NCBI RefSeq assembly: GCF_900104515.1
Contig: NZ_FNJL01000012.1
Span: 1-64,000 of the forward strand
Source: Paracidovorax cattleyae
Lineage (GTDB): Bacteria > Pseudomonadota > Gammaproteobacteria > Burkholderiales > Burkholderiaceae_C
Length of the DNA stretch: 64,000 nucleotides
Direction: 5' to 3'
Every line of letters starts with the position of its first letter. Position 1 is the stretch's first letter. The position numbers and the translations under genes are program-made. Positions 47,785-57,189 of this stretch are shown here, in pieces. A model generated the notes under the pieces. The model saw only the letters and a list, made by a program, of their open reading frames with translations. It did not search any database and was not told the DNA's origin.

Positions 47785-48738
47785 TCAGTTCTGCAGCGCG
47801 CCGCCGAAGCGGGTGTCGGCCTGCCGGCGGAATTCCGTGGGCGTCATGCCCTTGATCTCCAGGAAGCGCCGGTTGAAATTGGCCACGTTGTTGAAGCCGA
47901 CCTGGTGGCAGATGTCGGTCACGTAGTGGTCGGTCTGCATCAGCAGGTGACACGCGCTGTTGATGCGCACGCGGTTCACGAAGTCGGTGAAGCTGTTGCC
48001 GGTGGCACGCCGGAAGAAGCGGCTGAAGCGGCTTTCGCTCATGCCCAGCTCGGTCGCCACTTCCTGCATGGAGATGGGCTCCGCGATGTTGCGCGTGATG
48101 CGGTCCACGATGCCATTGATCTGGTCCACCTGGGCATCGCCGTCGGCTCCGTGCTGACCCTGCATCTGCACGCTCGACAGCAGGCGGTAGTCGGTGCATT
48201 CGGCCAGGTCGGCAAGGAATTCGCAGAACCGGCCCAGCCGTCGCAGGCCGCGCGCGGCCTTGACGGTGTCCCAGTGCGCCAGCGCCTTCTGCGACATGCC
48301 GAAGAACTCGATGCCGTGGCGCGCACGCTCCAGGAGGGGTATGACCTCGCGCAGTTCCGGAATGCCGGCGGCCGCGCGTTCGATGGGCTCGTGGCAGAAC
48401 TGGATCACCCGGTCGCGGCCGGGCGCCCCGCCCTCGGCGACGTCCAGCGAGATCCAGTTGTGCGGCAGGCGCGGACCGCACAGCACGAGATGGCCGGGAT
48501 GGAACGGCCCGATCCAGTCGCCGATGAAGGCCTTGCCCGAGGTCTCGGTGATCAGGTGCAGTTCATAGTCTTCGTGGAAGTGCCAGCGCACCAGCGGGCT
48601 CGGAAACCCGTGCGCCAGGCAGCGCACCAGGCCGGCCTCCTCGGACGTCTCGTAGCCCAGCGAGGGGGAGCGCGCGATGTCGCGCTCCAGCACCGGCTGG
48701 CGTTGCCGTGGAGCGGAGCGCTTGTGGGGTGTCGTCAT
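47785..48738 (-). CDS. AraC-family regulator of the polyol operon
   Basis: A 317-residue protein. The N-terminal half holds a cupin-like ligand domain with RWHFHEDYELHLITE and GHLVLCGPRLPHNW. The C-terminal ~100 residues are the double helix-turn-helix: ISMQEVATELGMSESRFSR and VTDICHQVGFNNVANFNRRF. The start MTTPHKR overlaps the fructokinase stop as ATGA; a Met three codons upstream is also possible. Being encoded within the operon it probably activates its own transcription when a polyol is bound. Direct repeats before the first gene (57007-57035) are its likely sites. Confidence 0.9.
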   Translation of the reverse strand: MTTPHKRSAPRQRQPVLERDIARSPSLGYETSEEAGLVRCLAHGFPSPLVRWHFHEDYELHLITETSGKAFIGDWIGPFHPGHLVLCGPRLPHNWISLDVAEGGAPGRDRVIQFCHEPIERAAAGIPELREVIPLLERARHGIEFFGMSQKALAHWDTVKAARGLRRLGRFCEFLADLAECTDYRLLSSVQMQGQHGADGDAQVDQINGIVDRITRNIAEPISMQEVATELGMSESRFSRFFRRATGNSFTDFVNRVRINSACHLLMQTDHYVTDICHQVGFNNVANFNRRFLEIKGMTPTEFRRQADTRFGGALQN

Positions 48739-49730
48739 GGCGTGCATCGGCTCGAGGCCTCCTCCGGGAGGACTTCAGGGACATTGTCCGCGCAGGCGAG
48801 CAGGCCCTGGACAGCGGCGAGCGACGGAGGATCGGCACCTTCCCGCATGCAGTTGAGCGCCGCGGCGGTAGCCGCGAAACGCATGGCAGTGCGCCAGCCG
48901 TCGCCGTCCAGCGCAGCCAGTTGCGCGGGCCGTCCGACGCCCTGCGACAGCAGCGCTGCCGACAGTCCTGCGGTGAAGGTGTCGCCCGCGCCGATGGTGT
49001 CCGCCACCTGTACATGGGGCGCGGCCACGGCCAGTGGGGCATGGCCCGTGCGCCAGAGCGTGGCACCGGCCGCTCCCTGGGTGACGACCACGGCGTGGGC
49101 GCCGGCGGCCAGGTAATCCGCCGCCAATGCGCCCGGCGGCTGGCCAGGCGCGAGCAGTTCCGCATCCTCGTCGCTGAGCTTGACCACATCGGAGAGGCCC
49201 GCCCACTGCACCACCTGCGCGCGGTAGTGCGCCATGTCAGCGATCAGGCTGGGCCGCACGTTGGGGTCGAGCAACACCACGCGGCGGCCGGCCGAGGCGC
49301 GCACCATGTCCAGGATGCGTGCGGAGGCAGGCTGCTGCAGCATGGCGATGGACCCGAAATGCAGGAAAGCGCATTCGGGCGGCAGTTCGGGCAGCGGATC
49401 GGGAGCCCAGGTGGCATCGGCACTGCCCGCGGCGTAGAAGGCATAGCGGTTGGTCTGCGGCGTGCGCTCGACGAAGGCCAGCGTGGAAGGGGCGGCGCTG
49501 CGCGGCACGAAGCGCGTGTCCACACCATTGCGCTGCAGGTAGTCCAGGATGCGCTCGCCGAAGAGATCGGTGGACAGCTGCGTGAGCAAGCCGGTGGACT
49601 GGCCGAGCCGGGCGCAGGCGATGGCCGCATTGAGCGGAGAGCCGCCCACATGGCCCGCGAAGCCCAGCGCGCCGTCGGCCCGGGAGGAGGTGAAGTCGAT
49701 CAGGGCCTCGCCCATGAAGGCTGCGCGCAT
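48735..49730 (-). CDS. Fructokinase (PfkB-family sugar kinase)
   Basis: A 331-residue ribokinase-like enzyme that would make fructose 6-phosphate from the fructose produced by sorbitol and mannitol oxidation. Features: FMGEALIDF at the N-terminus, GHVGGSPLNAAIACARLG for sugar binding, and DTIGAGDTFTAGL with the catalytic Asp and anion hole. The start lies 19 bases after the aldolase-like gene. PfkB kinases vary in substrate; the operon supports fructose. Confidence 0.88.
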   Translation of the reverse strand: MRAAFMGEALIDFTSSRADGALGFAGHVGGSPLNAAIACARLGQSTGLLTQLSTDLFGERILDYLQRNGVDTRFVPRSAAPSTLAFVERTPQTNRYAFYAAGSADATWAPDPLPELPPECAFLHFGSIAMLQQPASARILDMVRASAGRRVVLLDPNVRPSLIADMAHYRAQVVQWAGLSDVVKLSDEDAELLAPGQPPGALAADYLAAGAHAVVVTQGAAGATLWRTGHAPLAVAAPHVQVADTIGAGDTFTAGLSAALLSQGVGRPAQLAALDGDGWRTAMRFAATAAALNCMREGADPPSLAAVQGLLACADNVPEVLPEEASSRCTP

Positions 49731-49749
49731 GCGGGAATCTCCTGGTGGT

Positions 49750-50436
49750 TCAGCAGGCCGCCGCGTCGGCCAGGAAGCCGCGCTCGGCCTCCAGCGTGGC
49801 GGGTTGGTCCATCAGTTCGGCGAAGAGCTGAGGCGGGATGGTGATGGCGCCCACGCCCAGCTCCAGCAGCGACAGATAGGCATCGCGCGAGCGCACGCTG
49901 GCCACCAGCAGGCGGGTACGCGTGCGTGGTGCGGCCGGAGCCGGGGTCTGCGCCACCAGTGCCTGCATCTGCGCGATGCGCGCCAGGCCGTCCACGCCGG
50001 AATCATTGAGACGGCCCAGGTAGGGGGCCGCATAGGCCGCGCCCAGCTGCGCCGCGAAGTGCGCCTGCTCCAGCGCATAGACGGCCGTCCAGGTGACGGG
50101 CACGCCCTGTGCGATGAGGTGGGCGCCGGCCTGCAGGCCCTGGCGCGTGGCGGGGATCTTCACCACCAGCTGGCCTTCGTCGAAGTGCCGCAGCATGCCG
50201 AGCGCGTCTTCGAGCATGCCGTCCGCCTCCGCGGAATAGACCTGCGCCTGCACCTGGCGGGCGCCCCGCTCGATGCAGCGTGCCAGCAGCCCCGCCACGT
50301 CGGCCCGGGCCACGCCGGCACGGCGCAGCAGCGTGGGGTTGGTGGTCACGCCGTGGATGACCGGGTGCGGCAGGCAGGCTTCGATCTGCGCGATGTCGGC
50401 GCTGTCGATGTAGAGATGGAAGTCGGTGGCGTTCAT
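49750..50436 (-). CDS. Small transaldolase/fructose-6-phosphate aldolase-like protein
   Basis: A 228-residue class I aldolase of the TalC/FsaA group (about 220 residues, against 315 for the classical transaldolase elsewhere in this window). Schiff-base lysine is in LVVKIPATRQG (about residue 93). YIDSADIAQIE and GVTTNPTLLRRAG are the usual N-terminal strands. It may rearrange sugar phosphates from the kinases of the operon. Gaps to its neighbours are 9 and 19 bases. The exact reaction is not certain. Confidence 0.85.
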   Translation of the reverse strand: MNATDFHLYIDSADIAQIEACLPHPVIHGVTTNPTLLRRAGVARADVAGLLARCIERGARQVQAQVYSAEADGMLEDALGMLRHFDEGQLVVKIPATRQGLQAGAHLIAQGVPVTWTAVYALEQAHFAAQLGAAYAAPYLGRLNDSGVDGLARIAQMQALVAQTPAPAAPRTRTRLLVASVRSRDAYLSLLELGVGAITIPPQLFAELMDQPATLEAERGFLADAAAC

Positions 50437-50445
50437 CGCTTGCCT

Positions 50446-51240
50446 TCAGCCCATGACGTTGCCGCCATCGACGTTGAGCGTCTGGGCGGTGATGTAGCGG
50501 GCCTCGTCGCTGGCGAGGAACACGGCGGCGCCGGCCACGTCGCGCGGGTCGCCCATGCGGCCCAGCGGCACGGCCAGGCCCACTTGGCGCTTCTTTTCGC
50601 CGATGGGCAGCCCTTCGGCGCGGGCGAAGAGGCTGTCCACGTGCGCCCACATGGGCGTGTCGATCACGCCGGGCGAGATGCCGTTGACGCGGATGCCGTG
50701 CGGTGCCATGGCGAGTGCCGCGCTCTGCGTATAGCTGATGACCGCCGCCTTGGTGGCGCAATAGTGCGACACCAGCGCCTCGCCGCGCCGGCCGGCCTGC
50801 GAGGCCATGTTGATGACGGACGCGCCCTGCGTGCCGGCCTCCACCATGTGGCGCAGCACGGCCTGCATCACGAAGAACATGCCCTTCACGTTGACCGCGA
50901 ACAGCCGGTCGAACGAGGCCTCGTCGCTGTCCAGCAGGGGCGCCAGGTCGAACACCGCGGCGTTGTTGAACAGCGTGTGGACCGGGCCGAAGGCGGCGAC
51001 GGCATCGGCCAGCAGGCACGCGATGGCGCCAGGCTCGGTGATGTCGGCTGCGATGTAGGCGACACGCCCCGGGTGGCGCTGCTGCAGCGCGGCCACTTCC
51101 GCGGGCACGGTGGCACCGCGATCGACGACGCTGCATTGCGCGCCTTCGGCCAGGCAGGCCTCTGCCACGGCCAGGCCAATGCCACCGCCGGCTCCGGTCA
51201 GCAGCACGTGGCGGTCTTGCAGGCGGGGGATGGTCGTCAT
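50446..51240 (-). CDS. Short-chain dehydrogenase, probable sorbitol (L-iditol 2-) dehydrogenase
   Basis: A 264-residue classical SDR. NAD site TGAGGGIGLAVAEACLAEG near residue 15, NNAAVF, catalytic Ser in VINMASQAGRRG and Tyr/Lys in HYCATKAAV, then GIRVNGISPGVIDTPMW. Length and context match SmoS/PolS, which oxidise sorbitol to fructose (and galactitol to tagatose). It is six bases from the mannitol dehydrogenase gene. Specificity is inferred from the operon. Confidence 0.87.
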   Translation of the reverse strand: MTTIPRLQDRHVLLTGAGGGIGLAVAEACLAEGAQCSVVDRGATVPAEVAALQQRHPGRVAYIAADITEPGAIACLLADAVAAFGPVHTLFNNAAVFDLAPLLDSDEASFDRLFAVNVKGMFFVMQAVLRHMVEAGTQGASVINMASQAGRRGEALVSHYCATKAAVISYTQSAALAMAPHGIRVNGISPGVIDTPMWAHVDSLFARAEGLPIGEKKRQVGLAVPLGRMGDPRDVAGAAVFLASDEARYITAQTLNVDGGNVMG

Positions 51241-51246
51241 GGGGGT

Positions 51247-52641
51247 TCAGCTCCTGGATTGAATGAATCGCGCGACGCGCTCGCTGGCGCGCCGCATCGC
51301 GTCGATGAGGCGCGGATCGCCTGCGGTGTCGCCCCACAGGCCGGCGTCGGCGCACATCGCCGCGACGGGGTCGGCCGCATCGCAGATGGCATGCGCCACG
51401 GCCTCGTCCATGCCCTGGTCCTGGTAGACGTAGGGCAGGCGGCCCTGGTGCCAGCGCTGCAGGAAGGCGAGGAACAGTGCGGGCAGCATGGCCACGCTGT
51501 CGATAGGCTGGCCGGCGGCCAGGCGCTCGCGCACGGTGGGCGCGATGAAGCCGGGAATCTTGGAGAAGCCGTCCATGGCCACGCGCTGGTTGGTGTCGCG
51601 GATGGCAGGGTTGCCGAAGCGATCGAGCACCAGGTCGCGGTAGGCGGGCAGATCGACCGGGCTGGGCTGGTCCGGGCGGTCCAGGCAGGGAATTGCGTCG
51701 TCGGTAACGTAGTCGCAGGCCATCTGCCGGATGGCGGCGTCGTGCGTGCCTTCGTGGATGAAGTCCAGCCCCGCCAGCGTAGCCGCCCAGGCGATGCAAC
51801 TGTGCGTGGCGTTCAGCAGGCGGATTTTGGCTTCCTCGTAGGGCTGTACATCCTCGACCATCTCCACGCCCACGCGCTCCCAACCGGGCCGTCCGGCCAC
51901 GAAGCGGTCTTCGATCACCCACTGGATGAAGCGCTCCGCGGTGATGGCGGCGGCGTCATCACGGCCGGTGGCGGCCCGCACGCGGGCGCGCAGTTCGGCC
52001 GGCGCACGCGGCGTGATGCGGTCCACCATGGCGTTGGGACAGGCGGTATGGTCCTGCACCCAGGCCAGCAGGCCGGCATCGCCCGCCCGCTCGATGAATT
52101 CGAGCAGGCCGGCGCGGAAGCGGTCGCCGTTGTGGCGCAGGTTGTCGCAGTTGAGCAGCGTGAGCGGGCCCGCGCCGGACGCGCGGCGCGCGCGCAGGAT
52201 GGCGGTGACGGCCCCGTAGATCGTGCCGTTCTCGCCGCTCACCTCGCCGCGGCGGGCACGGTCGATGTCGGCCGCGAGTTCGGCGAAGCCCATGTCCAGC
52301 CGGCCCTGGGCATCGAGATAGTAGCCCGCCTCGGTCACGGTGAAGGAAACGATGCGGGTGGAAGGCGCGGCGCCGCGCGCGACCACGGCCGCGAGCGTGG
52401 GGCTCCAGGGCAGCACCTCGCGGATGGCAGCGATCTCCTCGTAGAAAGTTTCTCCTGAGGACGACACCGTCTCCAGCGTGTAGCGACCGCCCTGCGCCTG
52501 CAGCGCGGCGATGACTTCGGGCGTATCGGGCCGGATGTTGGCGCCCGAGAGCGACCAGCGCGCATCGCCTGCATCGATGAGGCGCTGCAGGTAGACGGCC
52601 TGGTGCGCCCGGTGGAACGAGCCCAGGCCCAGGTGAAGCAT
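51247..52641 (-). CDS. mtlK: Mannitol 2-dehydrogenase (polyol-specific long-chain dehydrogenase)
   Basis: A 464-residue zinc-independent dehydrogenase. The nucleotide site HLGLGSFHRAHQAVYLQRL starts the protein. The catalytic segment EAKIRLLNATHSCIAW carries Lys, Asn and His in the K-x4-N-x2-H spacing of the Pseudomonas enzyme. It oxidises mannitol to fructose; relatives also convert D-arabinitol to D-xylulose, which explains the xylulokinase in the operon. The start MLHLGLGSF has GGAG six bases upstream; a longer frame back to 52740 would fill the gap after the ATPase gene but lacks similarity. Confidence 0.92.
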   Translation of the reverse strand: MLHLGLGSFHRAHQAVYLQRLIDAGDARWSLSGANIRPDTPEVIAALQAQGGRYTLETVSSSGETFYEEIAAIREVLPWSPTLAAVVARGAAPSTRIVSFTVTEAGYYLDAQGRLDMGFAELAADIDRARRGEVSGENGTIYGAVTAILRARRASGAGPLTLLNCDNLRHNGDRFRAGLLEFIERAGDAGLLAWVQDHTACPNAMVDRITPRAPAELRARVRAATGRDDAAAITAERFIQWVIEDRFVAGRPGWERVGVEMVEDVQPYEEAKIRLLNATHSCIAWAATLAGLDFIHEGTHDAAIRQMACDYVTDDAIPCLDRPDQPSPVDLPAYRDLVLDRFGNPAIRDTNQRVAMDGFSKIPGFIAPTVRERLAAGQPIDSVAMLPALFLAFLQRWHQGRLPYVYQDQGMDEAVAHAICDAADPVAAMCADAGLWGDTAGDPRLIDAMRRASERVARFIQSRS

Positions 52642-52740
52642 GGTGAACTCCGTGGGAGCCGGAGAAAGGTGCGCAGGGGTCACGGCGATGGTCCGCTGAA
52701 GGAAATGGAGATGGGACGAACGGGAACGGAGAAAAGGCAC

Positions 52741-53784
<1,044 letters not shown>

Positions 53785-53829
53785 GGGGGGTGTCTGCCTT
53801 TCTTGTGTCTTTTTTCTCTGCCCGTGCAC

Positions 53830-54666
53830 TTACTTGACGGCACCGAAGGTCAGCCCCTGCACCAGTTGCTTCTGGCTGAACCAGCCGAACACCACGATGG
53901 GCGCGATGGCCAGGAGCGAGGCGGCCGAGAGCTTGGCCCAGAAGAGTCCTTCGGGGCTGGAGTAGGACGCGATGAGCGTGGCCAGCGTGCCGGCCTTGGC
54001 GGAGGTGAGGTTGAGCGCCCAGAAGGCCTCGTTCCAGCTCAGCACCAGGCACAGCAGGCCGGTGGATGCCATGCCGCCCACCGAGAGCGGCAGCACGACG
54101 TGGCGGAACTCGGCCCACAGGCCCGCGCCGTCCATGCGCGCAGCCTCCAGGATCTCGTGCGGAATGTCCTTGTAGGCGCTGTAGAGCATCCACACCATGA
54201 TCGGCAGGTTCGACAGCGTGAACACGATGGTGAGCGCCGTGAGCGAATCCAGCATGCCGGCGGTCTGCGCGATCACGTAGATGGGCACGAGCGCACCCAC
54301 GGCCGGCATCATCTTGGTGGAGAGCATCCACATCAGGATGTCGCGCGTCTTGCGCGTGCGGAAGAAGGCCATCGAATAGGCCGCCGGCGCCGCGATCAAC
54401 AGGCCCAGCACGGTCGATCCCAGGCTGGTGATGAGCGAGTTGCGCGCATACAGCAAATAGTCGCTGCGCCGCTGCACCTCGATGAAGTTCTCCAGCGTGG
54501 GGGCGAAGACGAAGAGCGGCGGCACGTGGATGGCCTGCAGTTCGGTCTTGAAGGCCGTGAGGAACAGCCAGGCGATGGGAAAGAACAGCAGCAGCGCGGC
54601 GCTCCAGGCGGCAAGGGTGCGGATGGCGAGCGCGAACCGGCCGCCGGCGGAAGAATGGGCATGCAT
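53830..54666 (-). CDS. Polyol ABC transporter permease (SmoG/MalG type)
   Basis: A 278-residue inner-membrane protein with six transmembrane segments. The cytoplasmic coupling loop EILEAARMDGAGLWAEFRHVVLP is the EAA motif that docks on the ATPase. It pairs with the permease encoded 17 bases upstream. Confidence 0.93.
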   Translation of the reverse strand: MHAHSSAGGRFALAIRTLAAWSAALLLFFPIAWLFLTAFKTELQAIHVPPLFVFAPTLENFIEVQRRSDYLLYARNSLITSLGSTVLGLLIAAPAAYSMAFFRTRKTRDILMWMLSTKMMPAVGALVPIYVIAQTAGMLDSLTALTIVFTLSNLPIMVWMLYSAYKDIPHEILEAARMDGAGLWAEFRHVVLPLSVGGMASTGLLCLVLSWNEAFWALNLTSAKAGTLATLIASYSSPEGLFWAKLSAASLLAIAPIVVFGWFSQKQLVQGLTFGAVK

Positions 54667-54683
54667 GGTGGTTCAGCGCCTTT

Positions 54684-55541
54684 TCAGTCCAGGTCCCTGC
54701 CGACGATGCGGATCAGGAAGACGGCCACGATGTTGGCCAGCACCACGGCGAACAGCGCGCCCGCGGAGGCCACGCCCACGTCGAAGTTCATGAGCGCCTG
54801 CTTGAAGATCAGGTAGGTCATGTTGGTGCTGGCGTTGCCCGGGCCGCCGCTGGTGGTGATCGCGATTTCCGCGAACACGCTCAGCAGGAAGATCATCTCG
54901 ATCATGATGACCACCGCCATGGGACGGCCCAGGTGCGGGATGACCAGATAGAAGAAGCGCTGCGGCGCAGTGGCGCCGTCCATGCGCGCGGCCTCCATCT
55001 GCTCGCGGTCCAGCGACTGCAGCGAGGTGATGAAGATCAGGCAGGCGAAGGGCAGCCACTGCCAGGCCACCATGACGATCACCGACAGCAGCGGGTAGTC
55101 GGTCATCCAGTCGATGGGCGTGGCGCCGAAGAACCGCCACAGGTCGGCCAGGATGCCGTAGATCGGGTTCATCATCATGTGCTTCCACAGCAGCGCGTTG
55201 ACTGCGGGCATGACGAAGAACGGCGAGATCAGCAGCACCCGGACGATGCCGCGCCCCGGGAAGGGCTCGTTCACCAGGAGAGCCAGCAGCACGCCCAGCA
55301 CCACGGTGATGGCGATCACGCTGCCGATGAGCAGCAGCGTGTTCCACACCGCAGGCCAGAAGTCGGGATCGGTGATGAAGTACTGGAAATTGTCCAGGCC
55401 CGCGAAAGGATGCTCGCCCGGCTGCATCAGGTTGTAGCTGACGGCCGAGAAATACACCGTCATGGCGAGCGGCACGATCATCCACGCCAGCAGCGTGAGC
55501 ACTGCGGGCGCCATCAGGGCGCGGGGCAGGAGTCTTTTCAT
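54684..55541 (-). CDS. Polyol ABC transporter permease (SmoF/MalF type)
   Basis: A 285-residue inner-membrane protein with six transmembrane segments. EAA motif: QMEAARMDGATAPQRFFYLVIPH. The N-terminus MKRLLPRALMAPAVLTLLAW leads into the first helix, which supports this start over an in-frame Met 15 codons upstream. It follows the binding-protein gene by 69 bases. Confidence 0.93.
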   Translation of the reverse strand: MKRLLPRALMAPAVLTLLAWMIVPLAMTVYFSAVSYNLMQPGEHPFAGLDNFQYFITDPDFWPAVWNTLLLIGSVIAITVVLGVLLALLVNEPFPGRGIVRVLLISPFFVMPAVNALLWKHMMMNPIYGILADLWRFFGATPIDWMTDYPLLSVIVMVAWQWLPFACLIFITSLQSLDREQMEAARMDGATAPQRFFYLVIPHLGRPMAVVIMIEMIFLLSVFAEIAITTSGGPGNASTNMTYLIFKQALMNFDVGVASAGALFAVVLANIVAVFLIRIVGRDLD

Positions 55542-55610
55542 GGCAGCGTGTCCGTTGCGGTGGGCTGGCGCGCGGCCGCGCGGCATGCCGCGGGCCGCCG
55601 GGGCAGAGGC

Positions 55611-56921
55611 TTACTTGTAGTAGCCGGCCTTCTTCATCTCGCGCTCGGCGATGGTCTGCGAGGTCTTGAGCGCCTGCTCCACCGTCGCCTTGCCCGAGAG
55701 CGCCGCGCTCATCTGCTGGCCCACCGCGATGCCGATGGCCTGGAACTCGGGGATCGCCACGTACTGCACGCCGGTGTAGGGCGACTTGGGCAGGGTGCTG
55801 TCGGAAAGGTTGGCCGAGTCGATGGCCTTCTTCTCGGCGGCGGCGAATCTGGCGACCTTCTGGAACTCCGGATTCGCGTAGGTGGACTTGCGCGTGCCCG
55901 TGGGCACCGCGGCCCAGCCAGCCTCTTTGGCCACCAGCGCGATGTAGTCCTTGGACGTGGCCCAGCGGATGAACTTCTGCGCCGCGTCATCCTTGGAGGA
56001 GCTGGCCGGGATGGCCAGGTTCCACGACCACAGCCAGTTCGCGCCCTTGGGCGTGACGGCAGTGGGCGCCTGCGCGAAGGCCACCTTGTCGGCCACCTTC
56101 GATTGCTTCGGGTCGCTGACGAACGAGGCCGCGATGGTGGCGTCCACCCAGGCCGCGCACTTGCCTTCGCTGAACAGCGCCAGGTTCTCGTTGAAGCTGT
56201 TGGCCGAGGCGCCCGGGGGACCGTTCTTCTTCATCAGATCGACGTAGAAGCCGATGGCGTCCTTCCAGGGCCGGGAGTCGATCTGCGGCTTCCAGGCCAT
56301 GTCGAACCACTGGCCGCCGTAGGTGTTGACCAGCGTGGAGAGGAAAGCCATGTTGTCGCCCCAGCCCGGCTTGCCGCGCAGGCACATGCCGTACACGCCC
56401 GCCTTGGGGTCGTTGGCCTTGTCGGCGAAGGCCTTCACCTCGGCCCACGTGGGCTGGTCGGAGAACTTCACGCCCAGTTTGTCGGCCAGGTCCTTGCGGT
56501 ACATGAGCATGGAGCTCTCGCCGTAGAACGGCGCCGCATAGAGCTTGCCGCCCTGCGACAGGCCGTCGCGGATGGCGGGCAGCAGGTCGTCCACGTCGTA
56601 GGCCGCATCGGTGGCGATCGGCTTGAGCCAGCCCTTCTTCGACCAGATCGGCGCCTCGTAGAGGCCGATGGTCATCACGTCGAACTGCCCGCCCTTGGTG
56701 GCGATGTCCGTGGTCACGCGCTGGCGCAGCGTGCCCTCTTCCAGCGTGACCCACTTGAGCTTGATGTCGGGGTAGGCCTTTTCGAAGAAAGGGGTGAGCT
56801 TCTGCATCTCGATCATGTGGCCGTTGTTGACGGTCGCGATCACGAGTTCGGTGGCGGCCTGGGACATGCCGGCTGCGCCGGCCACTGCCAGGGCGAGGCC
56901 CGCTTTCAGAAAACGCTTCAT
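55611..56921 (-). CDS. Polyol-binding protein of the ABC transporter (SmoE type)
   Basis: A 436-residue periplasmic solute-binding protein (family 1). Signal peptide MKRFLKAGLALAVAGAAGMS with cleavage after SQA. Mature part: ELVIATVNNGHMIEMQKLTP, FDVMTIGLYEAPIWSKKGWL, and later WNLAIPASSSKDDAAQKFIRW. This matches sorbitol/mannitol binding proteins. It is the first gene of the operon, with AAGGAGA before the ATG; the region upstream (56922-57113) carries candidate AraC sites but no clear -35/-10 pair that I can fix. Confidence 0.93.
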   Translation of the reverse strand: MKRFLKAGLALAVAGAAGMSQAATELVIATVNNGHMIEMQKLTPFFEKAYPDIKLKWVTLEEGTLRQRVTTDIATKGGQFDVMTIGLYEAPIWSKKGWLKPIATDAAYDVDDLLPAIRDGLSQGGKLYAAPFYGESSMLMYRKDLADKLGVKFSDQPTWAEVKAFADKANDPKAGVYGMCLRGKPGWGDNMAFLSTLVNTYGGQWFDMAWKPQIDSRPWKDAIGFYVDLMKKNGPPGASANSFNENLALFSEGKCAAWVDATIAASFVSDPKQSKVADKVAFAQAPTAVTPKGANWLWSWNLAIPASSSKDDAAQKFIRWATSKDYIALVAKEAGWAAVPTGTRKSTYANPEFQKVARFAAAEKKAIDSANLSDSTLPKSPYTGVQYVAIPEFQAIGIAVGQQMSAALSGKATVEQALKTSQTIAEREMKKAGYYK

Positions 56922-57006
56922 GTTGTCTCCTTGGGTGAGCGACGCCTGCCTTCATGTCGAACAGGTCGCCGTGGAGTGGAATTCTGGCCAGGGCCCGCCC
57001 TCCATG

Positions 57007-57035
57007 CTGGTACTCGCTTCACCCGGATTGGTACT
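57007..57035. promoter_or_regulatory. Phased direct repeats, likely AraC-type operator of the polyol operon
   Basis: TGGTACT occurs at 57008-57014 and again at 57029-57035, exactly 21 bases apart, i.e. on the same face of the helix. AraC proteins bind such direct repeats next to -35 boxes. The pair lies 87-115 bases before the binding-protein start. Confidence 0.6.
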
Positions 57036-57113
57036 TTTTTGCGCAGACTGACTGGGATATTCCCTAATCCATGCAATACAGCATGGAAAGTGGCCTGCGA
57101 GGGCCCAAAGCAG

Positions 57114-57136
57114 ACAGCCCGCATGAAGCGGGCTGT
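57114..57136 (-). terminator. Hairpin after the chemoreceptor gene
   Basis: ACAGCCCGC and GCGGGCTGT form a perfect nine-base stem around ATGAA, about 55 bases past the receptor stop. The T-run on the minus strand is weak (CTTTGGG), so termination may be incomplete. Confidence 0.55.
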
Positions 57137-57189
57137 GGTGCTGGAGGCCAGGGGGAAAAGGGATGGAACGGCGCCAGGCCGCCGGCGCG

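Noticed and set aside
49549..52458. Open frame of 969 codons on the plus strand opposite the polyol dehydrogenase genes
   Set aside because: Same reason: antisense shadow of confidently identified kinase, aldolase, SDR and mannitol dehydrogenase genes.
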